A DNA stretch of 64,000 nt, taken from positions 558,001 to 622,000 of the forward strand of contig JAQBNH010000007.1 in NCBI GenBank assembly GCA_028288705.1. The letters are read 5' to 3'. Positions within the stretch are counted from its first letter, which is position 1; each line of letters starts with the position of its first letter. The DNA is from Ferruginibacter sp. (GTDB taxonomy: Bacteria; Bacteroidota; Bacteroidia; Chitinophagales; Chitinophagaceae). A program made the position numbers and the translations under genes. Positions 1-9,042 of this stretch are shown in pieces. Below the pieces are notes generated by a model, which did no database searches, was not told the DNA's origin, and saw nothing but the letters and a program-made list of their open reading frames with translations.

Positions 1-1329
1 TCCGCCGACAGCCGGTTCCGTATCGGAAAAAATAACCTGAAACTCGATGATGATTATTTCCCTTTGTCTAATTCCGCAGACGGCGCGTTCAAAAGCAACG
101 CATATACGGTGATCGACCTGGCTGAACAGTTACTCGCCAACGCTGCCAACCCGCATTTTGATCTGGATGAATATATTCAGACTTCTGTAAAAACAGCGGT
201 CACGCAGGGAAAGTCAGCGCTGCTGTTGCTGAATAATTCTACTATAAAGGATAATTTGTCTTTCGATTCAAAAGATAAAAAACTTCGGACAGAAATTCCT
301 GTCATCTACCTGCAAAAAAAATATGCGGTGTTGCTGACCGGCAACCCGGAGATCAATGTCAACATTCATATCGGTGAAAAATCACGCACTGGGCACAACG
401 TGCTCGGCTTTATAGATAACCATGCCGAGGCAACCATTATCCTTGGCGCCCACTACGACCACCTGGGTTATGGAGAAGATCACAACTCTTTATATGCAGG
501 CAGCAAACCCATGATCCACAATGGTGCGGATGATAATGCGAGCGGAACCGCAGCATTGATCGAACTCGCGGCCTGGTTAAAGAAAAGTGGCTTAAAAAAA
601 TACAATTACCAGTTGATCGCTTTTTCTGGTGAAGAACTTGGATTGTTTGGGTCGAAATATTTTACGGAACATGCGCCATACAATATGAGCACCGTCAACT
701 ATATGATCAACATGGATATGATCGGCCGGTTGAATGACAGCACACATGGTTTGTCTATTGGTGGCTACGGCACTTCACCAGCCTGGAGCGGGATCATGAA
801 GCCGGATGATCCGTTTTTTAAGATCAGGTTCGACAGCAGCGGAAGCGGGCCGAGCGATCATACAAGTTTTTATAGGAAAGATATTCCCGTTTTGTTTTTC
901 TTTACCGGAACACATGCGGATTATCATAAACCATCAGACGATGCCAACAAAATAAACTTAGGCGGCGAACTGGCGGTGATCAACTATATCAAAGAGATCA
1001 TTACCACAACGAATAGCCGCGAAAAATTAGCTTTTACCAAAACGAAAGAAGCTGCCAGTAGCGGAAAAAACAGTTTTAAGGTAAGCCTCGGCATTATGCC
1101 CGATTACACATTTAGCGGGGCAGGCGTTTTGGTTGATGGTGTAAGTGAAGGAAAAGCCGCTCAAAAGGCGGGGATCAAAACGGGGGATGTGTTGATCCAA
1201 TTAGGCGAACACGTATTTACTGATGTGCAATCATATATGGGTGCGTTGAATAAATTCAATAAGGGTGAAAGCACGACGGTGAAGTTGAAACGGGGAACGA
1301 CTGAGTTAACCCTTCCTATAACTTTTTGA
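1..1329 (+). CDS. M28 family zinc aminopeptidase with C-terminal PDZ domain (5' end outside window)
   Basis: The frame is open from base 1, so the N-terminus (probably signal peptide and part of a PA-like domain) lies upstream; 442 residues are visible. Numbered from the first visible codon, the metal ligands of the M28 fold are present: H151 and D153 in HYDHLG, D177 in GADDNASG, the EE pair at 211-212 in SGEELG, D239 in NMDMIG, and H309 in ADYHKPSDD. A PDZ domain occupies about the last 90 residues (GAGVLVDGV, AGIKTGDVL). Family knowledge: secreted di-zinc aminopeptidases that remove N-terminal residues from peptides. The PDZ probably steers substrate or partner binding. The gene 16 bases downstream reads the same way and may be co-transcribed. 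The family call is firm; the substrate is unknown. Confidence 0.93.
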   Translation, partial: SADSRFRIGKNNLKLDDDYFPLSNSADGAFKSNAYTVIDLAEQLLANAANPHFDLDEYIQTSVKTAVTQGKSALLLLNNSTIKDNLSFDSKDKKLRTEIPVIYLQKKYAVLLTGNPEINVNIHIGEKSRTGHNVLGFIDNHAEATIILGAHYDHLGYGEDHNSLYAGSKPMIHNGADDNASGTAALIELAAWLKKSGLKKYNYQLIAFSGEELGLFGSKYFTEHAPYNMSTVNYMINMDMIGRLNDSTHGLSIGGYGTSPAWSGIMKPDDPFFKIRFDSSGSGPSDHTSFYRKDIPVLFFFTGTHADYHKPSDDANKINLGGELAVINYIKEIITTTNSREKLAFTKTKEAASSGKNSFKVSLGIMPDYTFSGAGVLVDGVSEGKAAQKAGIKTGDVLIQLGEHVFTDVQSYMGALNKFNKGESTTVKLKRGTTELTLPITF

Positions 1330-1345
1330 CGGTTGAATACAACAC

Positions 1346-1780
1346 ATGAAACTCAGGATTGATAACGAAACATTAGCGGAAGAATTTTTTGAAGGCACAA
1401 GCCTGCTGGGCATTGTAGCGCCTATTAAGGATTATCTGTTTACCTGGCATATCAACCAGAATATGGGTTTTCATTTCCGGATCAATAACAGCATCGAGAT
1501 ACAATTGCGAAAAAAAGATCGGAATTATTTTTTCTCTATTTACGAATACAAAGTGCCGGGCTGTTGCATGGTGCATTATCTGTACAATAACCAGTACGAT
1601 GGAGAATATCTTTTGCCCGAATTTAAACACCTTGATTTCTTATGGCTTGTTGCCGGGGAAGAAATGGATAAAGAAGAGTTGCAATCCTTACAGCAATCTT
1701 TGAAATCAATGCCTTCCGTTCAGTTCGTGAATGAAATGACGAACGAAAAAATCAAGCACAAACAACACCTGATCTTCTAA
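1346..1780 (+). CDS. IPExxxVDY-type protein, function unknown
   Basis: This is a 144-residue soluble protein without signal peptide or membrane segment. Around residue 90 it carries LPEFKHLDF, which fits the IPExxxVDY signature that names a small Bacteroidota-only family of about this length; I and V are replaced by L, and Y by F. The assignment rests on that motif and on size, so it is tentative. It begins 16 bases after the M28 peptidase gene and ends 17 bases before the pterin dehydratase gene, so the three probably share a transcript. No catalytic residues are recognisable. A minus-strand frame covering most of it is a shadow. Confidence 0.65.
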   Translation: MKLRIDNETLAEEFFEGTSLLGIVAPIKDYLFTWHINQNMGFHFRINNSIEIQLRKKDRNYFFSIYEYKVPGCCMVHYLYNNQYDGEYLLPEFKHLDFLWLVAGEEMDKEELQSLQQSLKSMPSVQFVNEMTNEKIKHKQHLIF

Positions 1781-1797
1781 CGACTAAAATCAATTTT

Positions 1798-2031
1798 ATG
1801 TGGGAAGAAAAAGATAACAGCCTTTACCGGCAATTTACATTTAAAGATTTTTCAGAAGCTTTTGCTTTCATGACGCGCGTGGCGTTGATCGCCGAAAAGA
1901 TGGATCATCATCCCACATGGAAAAATGTGTACAACACAGTGGAGATCACCCTCAACACCCACGATGCGGGAGATACCGTAACAGATAAAGATCGTGAGCT
2001 GGCGAAGAAGATAGATGCCTTGTCGGAATAA
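1798..2031 (+). CDS. 4a-hydroxytetrahydrobiopterin dehydratase (pterin-4a-carbinolamine dehydratase)
   Basis: At 77 residues it is short for a family usually about 95-110 long, lacking part of the N-terminal helix. The diagnostic core is present: [14 protein letters not shown] with the paired active-site histidines (HHP), followed by a beta strand ([11 protein letters not shown]) and the conserved [12 protein letters not shown] helix. The enzyme dehydrates 4a-hydroxytetrahydropterin in the recycling of the pterin cofactor of aromatic amino acid hydroxylases. No such hydroxylase is in the window. The gene ends 6 bases before the convergent selD stop. The ATG at 1798 is the only in-frame start that keeps the core intact. 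Confidence 0.9.
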   Translation: MWEEKDNSLYRQFTFKDFSEAFAFMTRVALIAEKMDHHPTWKNVYNTVEITLNTHDAGDTVTDKDRELAKKIDALSE

Positions 2032-2037
2032 TGACGG

Positions 2038-3120
2038 TTAATTTCCAGTGATTTTTACGAATACTGTCTTATCGGTTTTTGAAGTGAACCTGCCTACCGG
2101 TTGAACGAATTGCTCCAACACGTTATTTGACAACAGTGTTTTTATTTCTTCCACTGCATCTGCACTTACACTAAACAAAATCCCCCCGTTCGTTTGCGGA
2201 TCAGGTAATAAATTGAATGCTTCCATTACATTCACGCCTTTTTCGAAACCCGTTTTTGTACTGTAACTGTTCCAGTTGCGATAAGTAGCATCCGGTACGA
2301 TCCGTTGTGCGAGATATCCTTTTGCACCTTCAATTACCGGGATGGCATCATAATATAATTCCGCCGAAAGGCCTGCACCTTCTGCCATCTCAATCAGGTG
2401 GCCTAACAAACCAAAGCCCGTTACGTCCGTCATGGCGGTTACAGCTGCAAGCGCGCCAAGTGCGGCACCAATATCGTTCAGCGCCGTCATCTGGCTGATC
2501 ATTGCTGGCAAATGTCCGGTTTCCAAGACTCCGCGTTTTTGTGCCGTCGCCAGGATGCCTACACCGATCGCCTTTGTGATAAAAAGGTAATCGCCTTCCA
2601 GCGCCGTATTGTTTTTCTTCAGATTTTCTTTAGCAACGATACCGGTCACCGCCAGGCCAAACATCGGTTCAGCTGTGTCAATGCTATGCCCGCCAGCCAG
2701 GCTAATCCCTGCCTTGCTACAGATTTCGCGCGCGCCTTCCAGCACCTGTTGCGCGAGGGCTGCCGGTAATTTTTCTACAGGCCAGCCGAGAATGGCTACA
2801 GCCACCAATGGCTTTCCGCCCATCGCGTATACATCACTGATTGAATTAGCGGCAGCAATCATCCCAAACTCACGGGCATCGTCTACGATCGGCATGAAAA
2901 AATCTGTCGTCGAGATCAGTGCCTGGCCATTACCCAAATCATATACCGCCGCGTCATCATTATTTCCGTTCCCTACAAGTAAATTACTATCAGGCAAAAT
3001 TGCCCTGTTTGATTTTAATATTTCCTGCAAAACATTTGGAGCGATCTTGCAACCGCAACCGGCGCCGCGTGAAAATTGCGTAAGCCGAATTGGTTGATCT
3101 GTATTATTTTCTTCCATCAT
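2038..3120 (-). CDS. selD: selenide, water dikinase (selenophosphate synthetase)
   Basis: 360 residues, normal length. It makes selenophosphate from selenide and ATP, the selenium donor for 2-selenouridine in tRNA and for selenocysteine. The N-terminal loop reads GAGCGCK (residues 19-25), with cysteine at the catalytic position where some homologues carry selenocysteine, so it is translated normally. TTDFFMPIVDD supplies Mg-binding aspartates and the AIRS-type ATP-binding fold follows (GGHSID, TDVTGFGLLGH). It is the last gene of a minus-strand group with the secreted unknown protein (15-base gap) and selU, which points to tRNA 2-selenouridine as at least one use. The start is the first of two adjacent Met codons. 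Confidence 0.97.
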   Translation of the reverse strand: MMEENNTDQPIRLTQFSRGAGCGCKIAPNVLQEILKSNRAILPDSNLLVGNGNNDDAAVYDLGNGQALISTTDFFMPIVDDAREFGMIAAANSISDVYAMGGKPLVAVAILGWPVEKLPAALAQQVLEGAREICSKAGISLAGGHSIDTAEPMFGLAVTGIVAKENLKKNNTALEGDYLFITKAIGVGILATAQKRGVLETGHLPAMISQMTALNDIGAALGALAAVTAMTDVTGFGLLGHLIEMAEGAGLSAELYYDAIPVIEGAKGYLAQRIVPDATYRNWNSYSTKTGFEKGVNVMEAFNLLPDPQTNGGILFSVSADAVEEIKTLLSNNVLEQFVQPVGRFTSKTDKTVFVKITGN

Positions 3121-3135
3121 AAATTGGTCGGGCGT

Positions 3136-4422
3136 TTATTTTTTTCTCCTGAAAATGATCGCGGCATTTTTTTGCAGATCACCGCTAAAGCGGATCTCAT
3201 ATAAATCTTTTCCGTCCCGCACGACAAGTAAGCCCGTATTAGGTGCAATCGTACCGAGGTTTTCCGCATACATAACCAACTGGATGCTATCAGTCGCATG
3301 ATCCATATAAATTGTTTTGCGCACGGCATTCGTACTTAATCTTTCCTTAGCCATGATCACCTGGCCATTCATCAGCACGCTTACGGTATCGCCATCTACT
3401 TCCCCATTATCGTATAAAGAAAGTTGCAGGCTATCTGATTTAAAATATACCACCTGTTGAATATTGGTCGTACGCTTTTCTACTTCTGCGGCAGGTTGGA
3501 TTGATTTTGCAACAACATTCGCTGTAACAGTTGGGGTATTATTTTTCGGTACCAGGACGACCGATTCCGGTTTGGTGGGAGCATCGTTCTTATTTTGCGT
3601 ATTATCTAAAGCTGAATTCCCAGGCGCTGTTTTATCCTTCGTTACCACAATATCTTGTGGGACTTTTGCAGGGATTAAAATAACAGTCTCTTTAGGCGTC
3701 GTGTTTATTGTGGCATCGGCAGGAACAATATTGGTTGATGTATTAACGGCAACTTCTTTTGCGGGCTGCGTCAGAACCGGGGCTAATGCGATTTCCTTTG
3801 TAGCCGGTACGTTTGCTTTCACAATATCCGGGCTGTTGCTCTCTCGCGTTGCTTGGGGTATTGCTGCCTGAACATTTAAAACATTTCTTGCCAAAACATT
3901 TTCTCTCTCCACGAATGAAAGCGTGGAGGCGAGGCCGAGCTCCTGCAGATGCGGAACCAATGCCGACTGCCAAAAGTCATTTTTCCGCTGAAGGCTAATC
4001 GTTCCCGTTAGTGAGCGGTATTCTTTTGTGCGATTAGTGCTGAACGGGCCCGATAACGTCATCAGGCTATCAGTAGCAGCTAACTCAAGAATATTTAATT
4101 GCCGTACATTTTTTGCCGGCGCCACGGGATAATTGTTCGCGATCAACCCCGCATCTTCAATAATTATTTTCGAACCTTCCCTGCGGATCTTCACTTTCTT
4201 CACGCCATAATACTGCTGATCATCTTTGATGAACCAGGTATGCGAAAAGCCGGTCAACTTTCCTTTTTCTTCACTGATCGCGATTTCATACCGCTGGAAT
4301 TGCTGCGTGGTATCATTGTACAATGTTCCCTTCCACAAACCGGTGATATCTGTTTCATTCTGAGCCGGGGACTTCACAGAAATCAGCATTAATATTATGA
4401 TCAGGCGAAACTGGATACGCAT
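3136..4422 (-). CDS. secreted protein of unknown function inside the selU-selD operon
   Basis: 428 residues with an N-terminal signal peptide (hydrophobic residues 6-18, cleavage after SPAQ). After the signal comes a beta-rich region (TDITGLWKGTLYND, about 25-150) that resembles small extracytoplasmic Bacteroidota modules. A low-complexity linker rich in Pro, Lys, Thr, Val and Asn (about 190-310) follows, then a C-terminal beta domain of about 110 residues (KSDSLQLSLYDNGEVDGD, DLYEIRFSGD). I do not recognise a named family. The start codon lies 22 bases inside the 3' end of selU and the gene ends 15 bases before selD, so it is probably co-transcribed and translationally coupled. An exported protein between two cytoplasmic selenium enzymes is unexpected and may be simple operon sharing. 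Confidence 0.85.
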   Translation of the reverse strand: MRIQFRLIIILMLISVKSPAQNETDITGLWKGTLYNDTTQQFQRYEIAISEEKGKLTGFSHTWFIKDDQQYYGVKKVKIRREGSKIIIEDAGLIANNYPVAPAKNVRQLNILELAATDSLMTLSGPFSTNRTKEYRSLTGTISLQRKNDFWQSALVPHLQELGLASTLSFVERENVLARNVLNVQAAIPQATRESNSPDIVKANVPATKEIALAPVLTQPAKEVAVNTSTNIVPADATINTTPKETVILIPAKVPQDIVVTKDKTAPGNSALDNTQNKNDAPTKPESVVLVPKNNTPTVTANVVAKSIQPAAEVEKRTTNIQQVVYFKSDSLQLSLYDNGEVDGDTVSVLMNGQVIMAKERLSTNAVRKTIYMDHATDSIQLVMYAENLGTIAPNTGLLVVRDGKDLYEIRFSGDLQKNAAIIFRRKK

Positions 4423-5450
4423 GCGAGGAGTTTTTCGGTATTCGATACAGTATCAACGCCTGAACAGGAGATTTTATTTAACAACGAGCTGATATTTTCC
4501 CTGTTCTCTAAAGATTTCTGGTATGTTTTATCATAATAAGCCAGCAGGATCCGAAAGCATTCTTTTACATTGTCTTCCACAAGCAACCCAATCGCTGTCT
4601 TTGTTTCCAGAGGGCCCAATCTTTTTTGAATGCGCAGGATCGAACTGATCATGCTGTCTTTCGGGTGACGTCCATATTCCTGGCAGATATAATCCAGGCG
4701 TTCTTCAAACGGAATATCCACGAAAAAAACGGGTTTGGTTCGCATATTTTTCCAGAAAGCATGAGGAATATTCAGGATGCCGATGCGCTGGCTTTCATCT
4801 TCCAGCCAAAAAGTATTTTGCGTGTTTTTTTCCAGTTCCACAGCGAGCATATTTTCAAACATCTCCGGTGTAGGTTGTGCCGGTTGGCCCAATGCCCCAA
4901 ACGCAGAACCCTTATGCTTTGCCAATGCTTCCAGGTCGATCATGGATTCACCTTGCTTCTTCAATTGCTCCAGTAAAAGCGTTTTACCGCTGCCGGTATA
5001 ACCGCCCAAAATTCTAATATCATAGTGTTTTTCAAAAGTGGCCAGCACATGGTTACGATAAGCTTTATACCCGCCCACGAGTGTGTACACGTCATAACCA
5101 TATAAATCCAGCATCCACGCTACACCTGCGCTGCGCATGCCACCGCGCCAGCAATGGACAAAGATTTTTTCTTTCGGGCCCTCAAATGTTTTCAACGTCG
5201 CTTCCACGGCTTCTACCATGGCCCTCATTTTTACACCAAAAAAATCAAGACCCAGTTTAATCGCTTTTTGCTTTCCCTGCTGCTTATAAGCGGTACCTAC
5301 AATCTTTCTTTCCTCATCATTAAACAAGGGCAAACTATTCACTCCCGGCATATGCGCATGATTAAACTCCCCGGGGCTTCTCACATCAAAAATGGGGAAG
5401 CCACCTGACTGGAGCAGGAATTCAGTAATGCCGAGTTTTTTTATAGCCAT
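4401..5450 (-). CDS. selU: tRNA 2-selenouridine synthase (MnmH/SelU)
   Basis: 349 residues. It uses selenophosphate to replace sulfur by selenium at the wobble uridine of tRNAs for Lys, Glu and Gln. The N-terminal rhodanese domain (about 1-130) has FDVRSPGEF and the active-site loop HCWRGGMRS with Cys100. A P-loop domain follows with GGYTGSGKT near residue 150. Both halves match the family order and length. It is the first gene of the selU - unknown - selD group, so donor synthesis and use are encoded together. The ATG at 5450 directly precedes the conserved rhodanese start. Confidence 0.96.
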   Translation of the reverse strand: MAIKKLGITEFLLQSGGFPIFDVRSPGEFNHAHMPGVNSLPLFNDEERKIVGTAYKQQGKQKAIKLGLDFFGVKMRAMVEAVEATLKTFEGPKEKIFVHCWRGGMRSAGVAWMLDLYGYDVYTLVGGYKAYRNHVLATFEKHYDIRILGGYTGSGKTLLLEQLKKQGESMIDLEALAKHKGSAFGALGQPAQPTPEMFENMLAVELEKNTQNTFWLEDESQRIGILNIPHAFWKNMRTKPVFFVDIPFEERLDYICQEYGRHPKDSMISSILRIQKRLGPLETKTAIGLLVEDNVKECFRILLAYYDKTYQKSLENRENISSLLNKISCSGVDTVSNTEKLLACVSSFA

Positions 5451-5501
5451 GGTATAAAATGCGTCTGCTAAGTTAATCAGTTTTGTGAAGGTGGATGGTC
5501 A

Positions 5502-5530
5502 ATAAAAAGGCCGCTGAAAATTCAGCGGCC
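5502..5530 (-). terminator. intrinsic terminator of rho
   Basis: On the minus strand a perfect 9-bp stem (GGCCGCTGA / TCAGCGGCC) with a 4-base loop is followed by TTTTTATT. It lies 22 bases past the rho stop and upstream of selU. Confidence 0.9.
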
Positions 5531-5552
5531 CGATGGGTATGTTTTAATCAAT

Positions 5553-7199
5553 TTATCCATTCATACTCGTAAGGAATTCTGCATTATCCTTCGTTCCTTT
5601 CATGTTTTTCAATAACGTGTTCAAGGCTTCTTCAGGATTCATATCAGCCATATGCTTACGCAATACCCACATACGCTGGAATGTTTCTTTATCCAGTAAC
5701 AAATCGTCGCGACGTGTGGAAGAAGAAACGATATCGATTGCTGGATAAATCCGGCGATTAGATAATTTTCTTTCCAGTTGCAATTCCATATTACCGGTTC
5801 CTTTGAATTCTTCAAAGATCACCTCGTCCATTTTACTACCGGTATCCACCAGTGCTGTAGCGATGATCGTTAATGAACCGCCGTTTTCAATTTTACGTGC
5901 CGCACCAAAAAACTGCTTTGGCTTTTGCATTGCATTTGCTTCCACACCACCGGACAATACCTTACCGGAAGATGGTGCAACTGTATTGTGGGCTCTCGCC
6001 AAACGTGTGATAGAATCCAGCAGGATTACCACATCATGTCCACATTCTACGAGTCGTTTTGCTTTTTGTAATGCAACCGTTGAAACCTTAACGTGTTTCT
6101 CTGCAGGCTCATCGAATGTAGATGCGATCACTTCCGCTTTCACGCTACGTTCCATGTCTGTCACCTCTTCCGGCCTTTCATCCACCAATACGATCATCAG
6201 GTAACATTCCGGGTGATTTTCTGCGATAGCATTCGCCAGTTCTTTCAACAGCATTGTTTTACCCGTTTTTGGCTGGGCAACGATCAAACCACGCTGGCCC
6301 TTACCAATCGGTGTAAAAAGGTCCATGATCCTCGTGCTGTAATTATCAGACCTGGTCGTAAGATTTAATTTTTCAAAAGGGAACAATGGCGTCAGGTAAT
6401 CGAAAGGAACACGGTCACGTACTTCTTCCGGCGACTTGCCATTGATTGTTTCCACTTTCAACAAAGCGAAATATTTTTCACCTTCTTTTGGCGGACGAAC
6501 GGAACCATACACTGTATCACCAGTTTTTAGTCCGAATAATTTTATTTGTGACGGAGATACATAAATATCATCCGGGCTTGATAAATAATTGTAGTCGCTG
6601 CTTCTTAAAAAGCCATAACCATCGGGCATCATTTCGAGCACGCCTTCTCCTAACACAACACCATCAAATTCAATATTGAAAACAGGAGGTTGTGGTTCGC
6701 GGCGTTGCTGCGGACGTTGTTCGCGGTTTTGCTGAACAGGCGCTTCCATTTGTATTTCCGGTTGCTGAATATCTTCTTCCTGTAACATCTGTGCGATGGC
6801 TGCGGGAATGCTTGATTGCTGATCAGTAATGGGTTGGAGATCTTCTTCCTCTTCTTCTTCCTGTTGAGCAACAGTTTCAGGCTTTGCTTTTTTCAACGGC
6901 TTTTTTTCGGGCTCCGCTTTTTTTGTGCGGGCAACAGGAGTGTCCTTTTTTGGTGCTTCTTCCTGAACCTGCTCAGCGGCCACGGGCGCATCCGGCGTAC
7001 TGCCTTTTGCTATTCTTTTGCGTTTTGGCTTATCTTCTTCAGGACTTGTCTTTTCTGCTGTCATAACTGCTTGTTTGTCCAGGATCTGGTAAACCAATTC
7101 CTGTTTATTCAATTTTTTATTATTGGGAATTTTGAGTTCTTCTGCTATATCAAGCAACTCAGGAACGAGGAGGTCGTTCAGTTGTAATATGTCGTACAT
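5553..7199 (-). CDS. rho: transcription termination factor Rho
   Basis: 548 residues, about 130 longer than E. coli Rho. Order of domains: an N-terminal Rho_N/SAP-like helical segment (1-45, ending [14 protein letters not shown]), then a low-complexity insert of about 120 residues rich in Glu, Gln, Pro and Lys. The RNA-binding OB domain follows (about 175-245; [17 protein letters not shown]), then the RecA-type ATPase with P-loop AQPKTGKT (about 310), [10 protein letters not shown] and the Q/R-loop region. It is the hexameric helicase that terminates untranslated transcripts. The insert is typical of Bacteroidota Rho proteins. The gene is monocistronic with its own intrinsic terminator and a gene-free upstream region of 454 bases shared with the divergent RNA helicase gene. 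Confidence 0.97.
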   Translation of the reverse strand: MYDILQLNDLLVPELLDIAEELKIPNNKKLNKQELVYQILDKQAVMTAEKTSPEEDKPKRKRIAKGSTPDAPVAAEQVQEEAPKKDTPVARTKKAEPEKKPLKKAKPETVAQQEEEEEEDLQPITDQQSSIPAAIAQMLQEEDIQQPEIQMEAPVQQNREQRPQQRREPQPPVFNIEFDGVVLGEGVLEMMPDGYGFLRSSDYNYLSSPDDIYVSPSQIKLFGLKTGDTVYGSVRPPKEGEKYFALLKVETINGKSPEEVRDRVPFDYLTPLFPFEKLNLTTRSDNYSTRIMDLFTPIGKGQRGLIVAQPKTGKTMLLKELANAIAENHPECYLMIVLVDERPEEVTDMERSVKAEVIASTFDEPAEKHVKVSTVALQKAKRLVECGHDVVILLDSITRLARAHNTVAPSSGKVLSGGVEANAMQKPKQFFGAARKIENGGSLTIIATALVDTGSKMDEVIFEEFKGTGNMELQLERKLSNRRIYPAIDIVSSSTRRDDLLLDKETFQRMWVLRKHMADMNPEEALNTLLKNMKGTKDNAEFLTSMNG

Positions 7200-7653
7200 A
7201 AAATATTAGAAAGTGTCTTCAAAAAAATCCGTCGTGAAATGTCTGAAAAATGTCGTTGAAATTTTGTTGTGATGGAATGGCTGAAAAGCTGAAGTAATGA
7301 GATTAGGATAGTCGTTGCAACCGATTCCACTGCAATAATACGCAGATTTTATAAAACAAAAAGAAATTTTTTACCAATTACCCACATTGCTGAAGGAAAT
7401 TAACATACCATGTAAAGTTCGTGAAATGCAGTCGGGGCAAGCATTTTCGGAGATTGCTTGAAGCCGGCTTTCGTCTATATTATAGCGCTTCAACAGATTA
7501 TCCGCTTAAAAATCATATCTTTGCGGCAGTTCATTATTTCGCGGCATTACAAGCCAGTTAGGCAGACCACACTCTCCAAGCTTTATAAGCTACTCGTTTC
7601 TGATGATGAAATTCAAACCTTCATTCCCGCACTAATTTTTTAAAATACATACA
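7200..7653. other. gene-free divergent region between rho and the DEAD-box helicase gene
   Basis: 454 bases without a credible gene; a 61-codon frame at 7458-7643 has no recognisable features. It must hold the rho promoter and leader (minus) and the helicase promoter (plus). A -7 element for the helicase is listed separately. A 6-bp inverted repeat, CAAGCA/TGCTTG (about 7438-7460), could fold in a leader transcript. I could not place a rho promoter with confidence. Confidence 0.5.
7516..7523 (+). promoter_or_regulatory. candidate -7 promoter element of the DEAD-box helicase gene
   Basis: TATCTTTG matches the Bacteroidota -7 consensus TAnnTTTG exactly. No clear TTTG lies 19 bases upstream. 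It implies a leader of roughly 125 bases before the TTG start. Confidence 0.5.
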
Positions 7654-8931
7654 TTGTTATTCACAGACTTAAACATCATTAAGCCCATCCTTGATGCGCT
7701 TCATGCAGAAGGTTACAGCAAACCTACACCCATTCAGCAAGGCGCAATTCCTTTTATTTTAGCGGGAAAAGACTTACTCGGTTGTGCCCAGACAGGCACG
7801 GGTAAAACTGCTGCCTTTGCCATCCCCATGTTACAATTGCTCGCAAAGCCAACCAATATGGAAAGCCGCGGCCAACGCCCGATCCGCGCATTGATCCTTA
7901 CACCAACACGTGAACTCGCCATCCAGATCCAGGAAAGCTTTAATGCTTATGGCAGCCAGTTGCGTCTTAAAAATCTTGTCGTGTTCGGCGGTGTAAACCA
8001 GAACCCGCAAGTAGATGCTTTAAGAAGAGGCGTTGATATTTTAGTCGCCACCCCGGGCCGTTTACTCGACTTAATGAGCCAGGGACATATTCGTTTAAAT
8101 GAAATTGAAATTTTCGTTTTGGATGAAGCCGATCGTATGCTGGATATGGGTTTTGTTCATGATGTAAAACGCGTGATCACAAAGTTGCCATCGAAAAGAC
8201 AAACATTATTCTTCTCTGCAACGATGCCACAGGAAATTCAATCACTGGCAAACAGTATTTTGCATAACCCCGAAAAAGTTGAAGTAACGCCTGTTTCTTC
8301 AACAGCAGATACAATTCAGCAATCTTTATATTATGTAAATAAGGAAAACAAAAAGAGCCTGCTCGCCTATATCCTCGAAGATAAAAGCATTGAAACGGCG
8401 CTTGTTTTCACCCGCACGAAACATGGTGCAGATAAAGTGGTAAAAGACCTGAATCGTATCGGCATCAGTGCAGAAGCTATTCATGGTAATAAATCACAAA
8501 ATGCACGTCAGCGTGCACTGAGTAATTTCAAAAGCCGCGATACGCGTATTCTTGTAGCAACGGATATCGCAGCACGTGGTATAGATGTGGATGAGCTAAC
8601 GCATGTGATCAATTACGAATTGCCTAACGTTCCGGAAACATATGTGCACCGCATTGGCCGAACCGGTCGTGCAGGATTAAGCGGAACTTCTTTTTCTTTC
8701 TGTGATGCAGAAGAAACAGCAGAACTGCGTGATATTCATAAGCTCATCGGAAAAAATATCCCGGTGGAAGAAAATCATCCGTACCATACTGTTTTCACGG
8801 GTATCAGTAAACGCCCTGCTCCGCAGCAAAGGCAGCAACGCAGCAGCAGGCCACAACAACAAGGTCCGTCAGCTAACCGCCAGCGAAGCACCAATGACCG
8901 CCAGCGCAGTTTTAGCGGCCGCAATCATTAA
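7654..8931 (+). CDS. DEAD-box ATP-dependent RNA helicase (RhlE-like)
   Basis: 425 residues. It unwinds RNA duplexes, with likely roles in ribosome assembly or mRNA turnover. Motifs in order: Q motif (YSKPTPIQ, about 20-27), motif I AQTGTGKT (about 48), [17 protein letters not shown] (in [13 protein letters not shown]), SAT (FFSATMP), then in the second RecA lobe [15 protein letters not shown] and [10 protein letters not shown]. The last 45 residues are a Gln/Arg/Ser-rich basic tail typical of RhlE-type enzymes. The start is a TTG: the frame is closed by TAA at 7633 and contains no ATG before the conserved FTDLN opening. Monocistronic, with its own terminator. Confidence 0.96.
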   Translation: MLFTDLNIIKPILDALHAEGYSKPTPIQQGAIPFILAGKDLLGCAQTGTGKTAAFAIPMLQLLAKPTNMESRGQRPIRALILTPTRELAIQIQESFNAYGSQLRLKNLVVFGGVNQNPQVDALRRGVDILVATPGRLLDLMSQGHIRLNEIEIFVLDEADRMLDMGFVHDVKRVITKLPSKRQTLFFSATMPQEIQSLANSILHNPEKVEVTPVSSTADTIQQSLYYVNKENKKSLLAYILEDKSIETALVFTRTKHGADKVVKDLNRIGISAEAIHGNKSQNARQRALSNFKSRDTRILVATDIAARGIDVDELTHVINYELPNVPETYVHRIGRTGRAGLSGTSFSFCDAEETAELRDIHKLIGKNIPVEENHPYHTVFTGISKRPAPQQRQQRSSRPQQQGPSANRQRSTNDRQRSFSGRNH

Positions 8932-8956
8932 GATATCATTTCCGCATATTTTTAAA

Positions 8957-8985
8957 ATATCCATCCACGCGATGGATATTTTTTT
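8957..8985 (+). terminator. intrinsic terminator of the DEAD-box helicase gene
   Basis: Perfect 9-bp stem ATATCCATC / GATGGATAT with a 5-base loop, followed by six T residues, 26 bases past the stop codon. Confidence 0.9.
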
Positions 8986-8986
8986 G

Positions 8987-9017
8987 TTTGTATCCCTCGA
9001 AACCATTTGTATCTTGA
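8987..9017 (+). promoter_or_regulatory. promoter of the prolyl oligopeptidase gene
   Basis: TTTG (8987-8990), exactly 19 bases, then TATCTTGA (9010-9017). The -33 box and spacing match the Bacteroidota consensus; the -7 box deviates at its last bases. The same variant recurs at 34379-34409. It lies inside an in-frame upstream extension (TTG at 9007), which supports the ATG at 9043 as the true start. Confidence 0.65.
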
Positions 9018-9042
9018 TGCTTTCTTCATCCAAAAGAACATC

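Noticed and set aside
2307-3097. Plus-strand frames of 63, 85 and 162 codons
   Set aside because: All lie opposite selD, whose protein family is unmistakable; they are antisense shadows.
7905-7918. CACGTGAACT in the DEAD-box helicase gene resembling half a parS site
   Set aside because: Only one half-site fits; the left arm (CCAA) does not match and there is no palindrome beyond CACGTG.
9007-9042. Upstream TTG start extending the prolyl oligopeptidase
   Set aside because: It would place 12 residues before the signal peptide and sits in the promoter.
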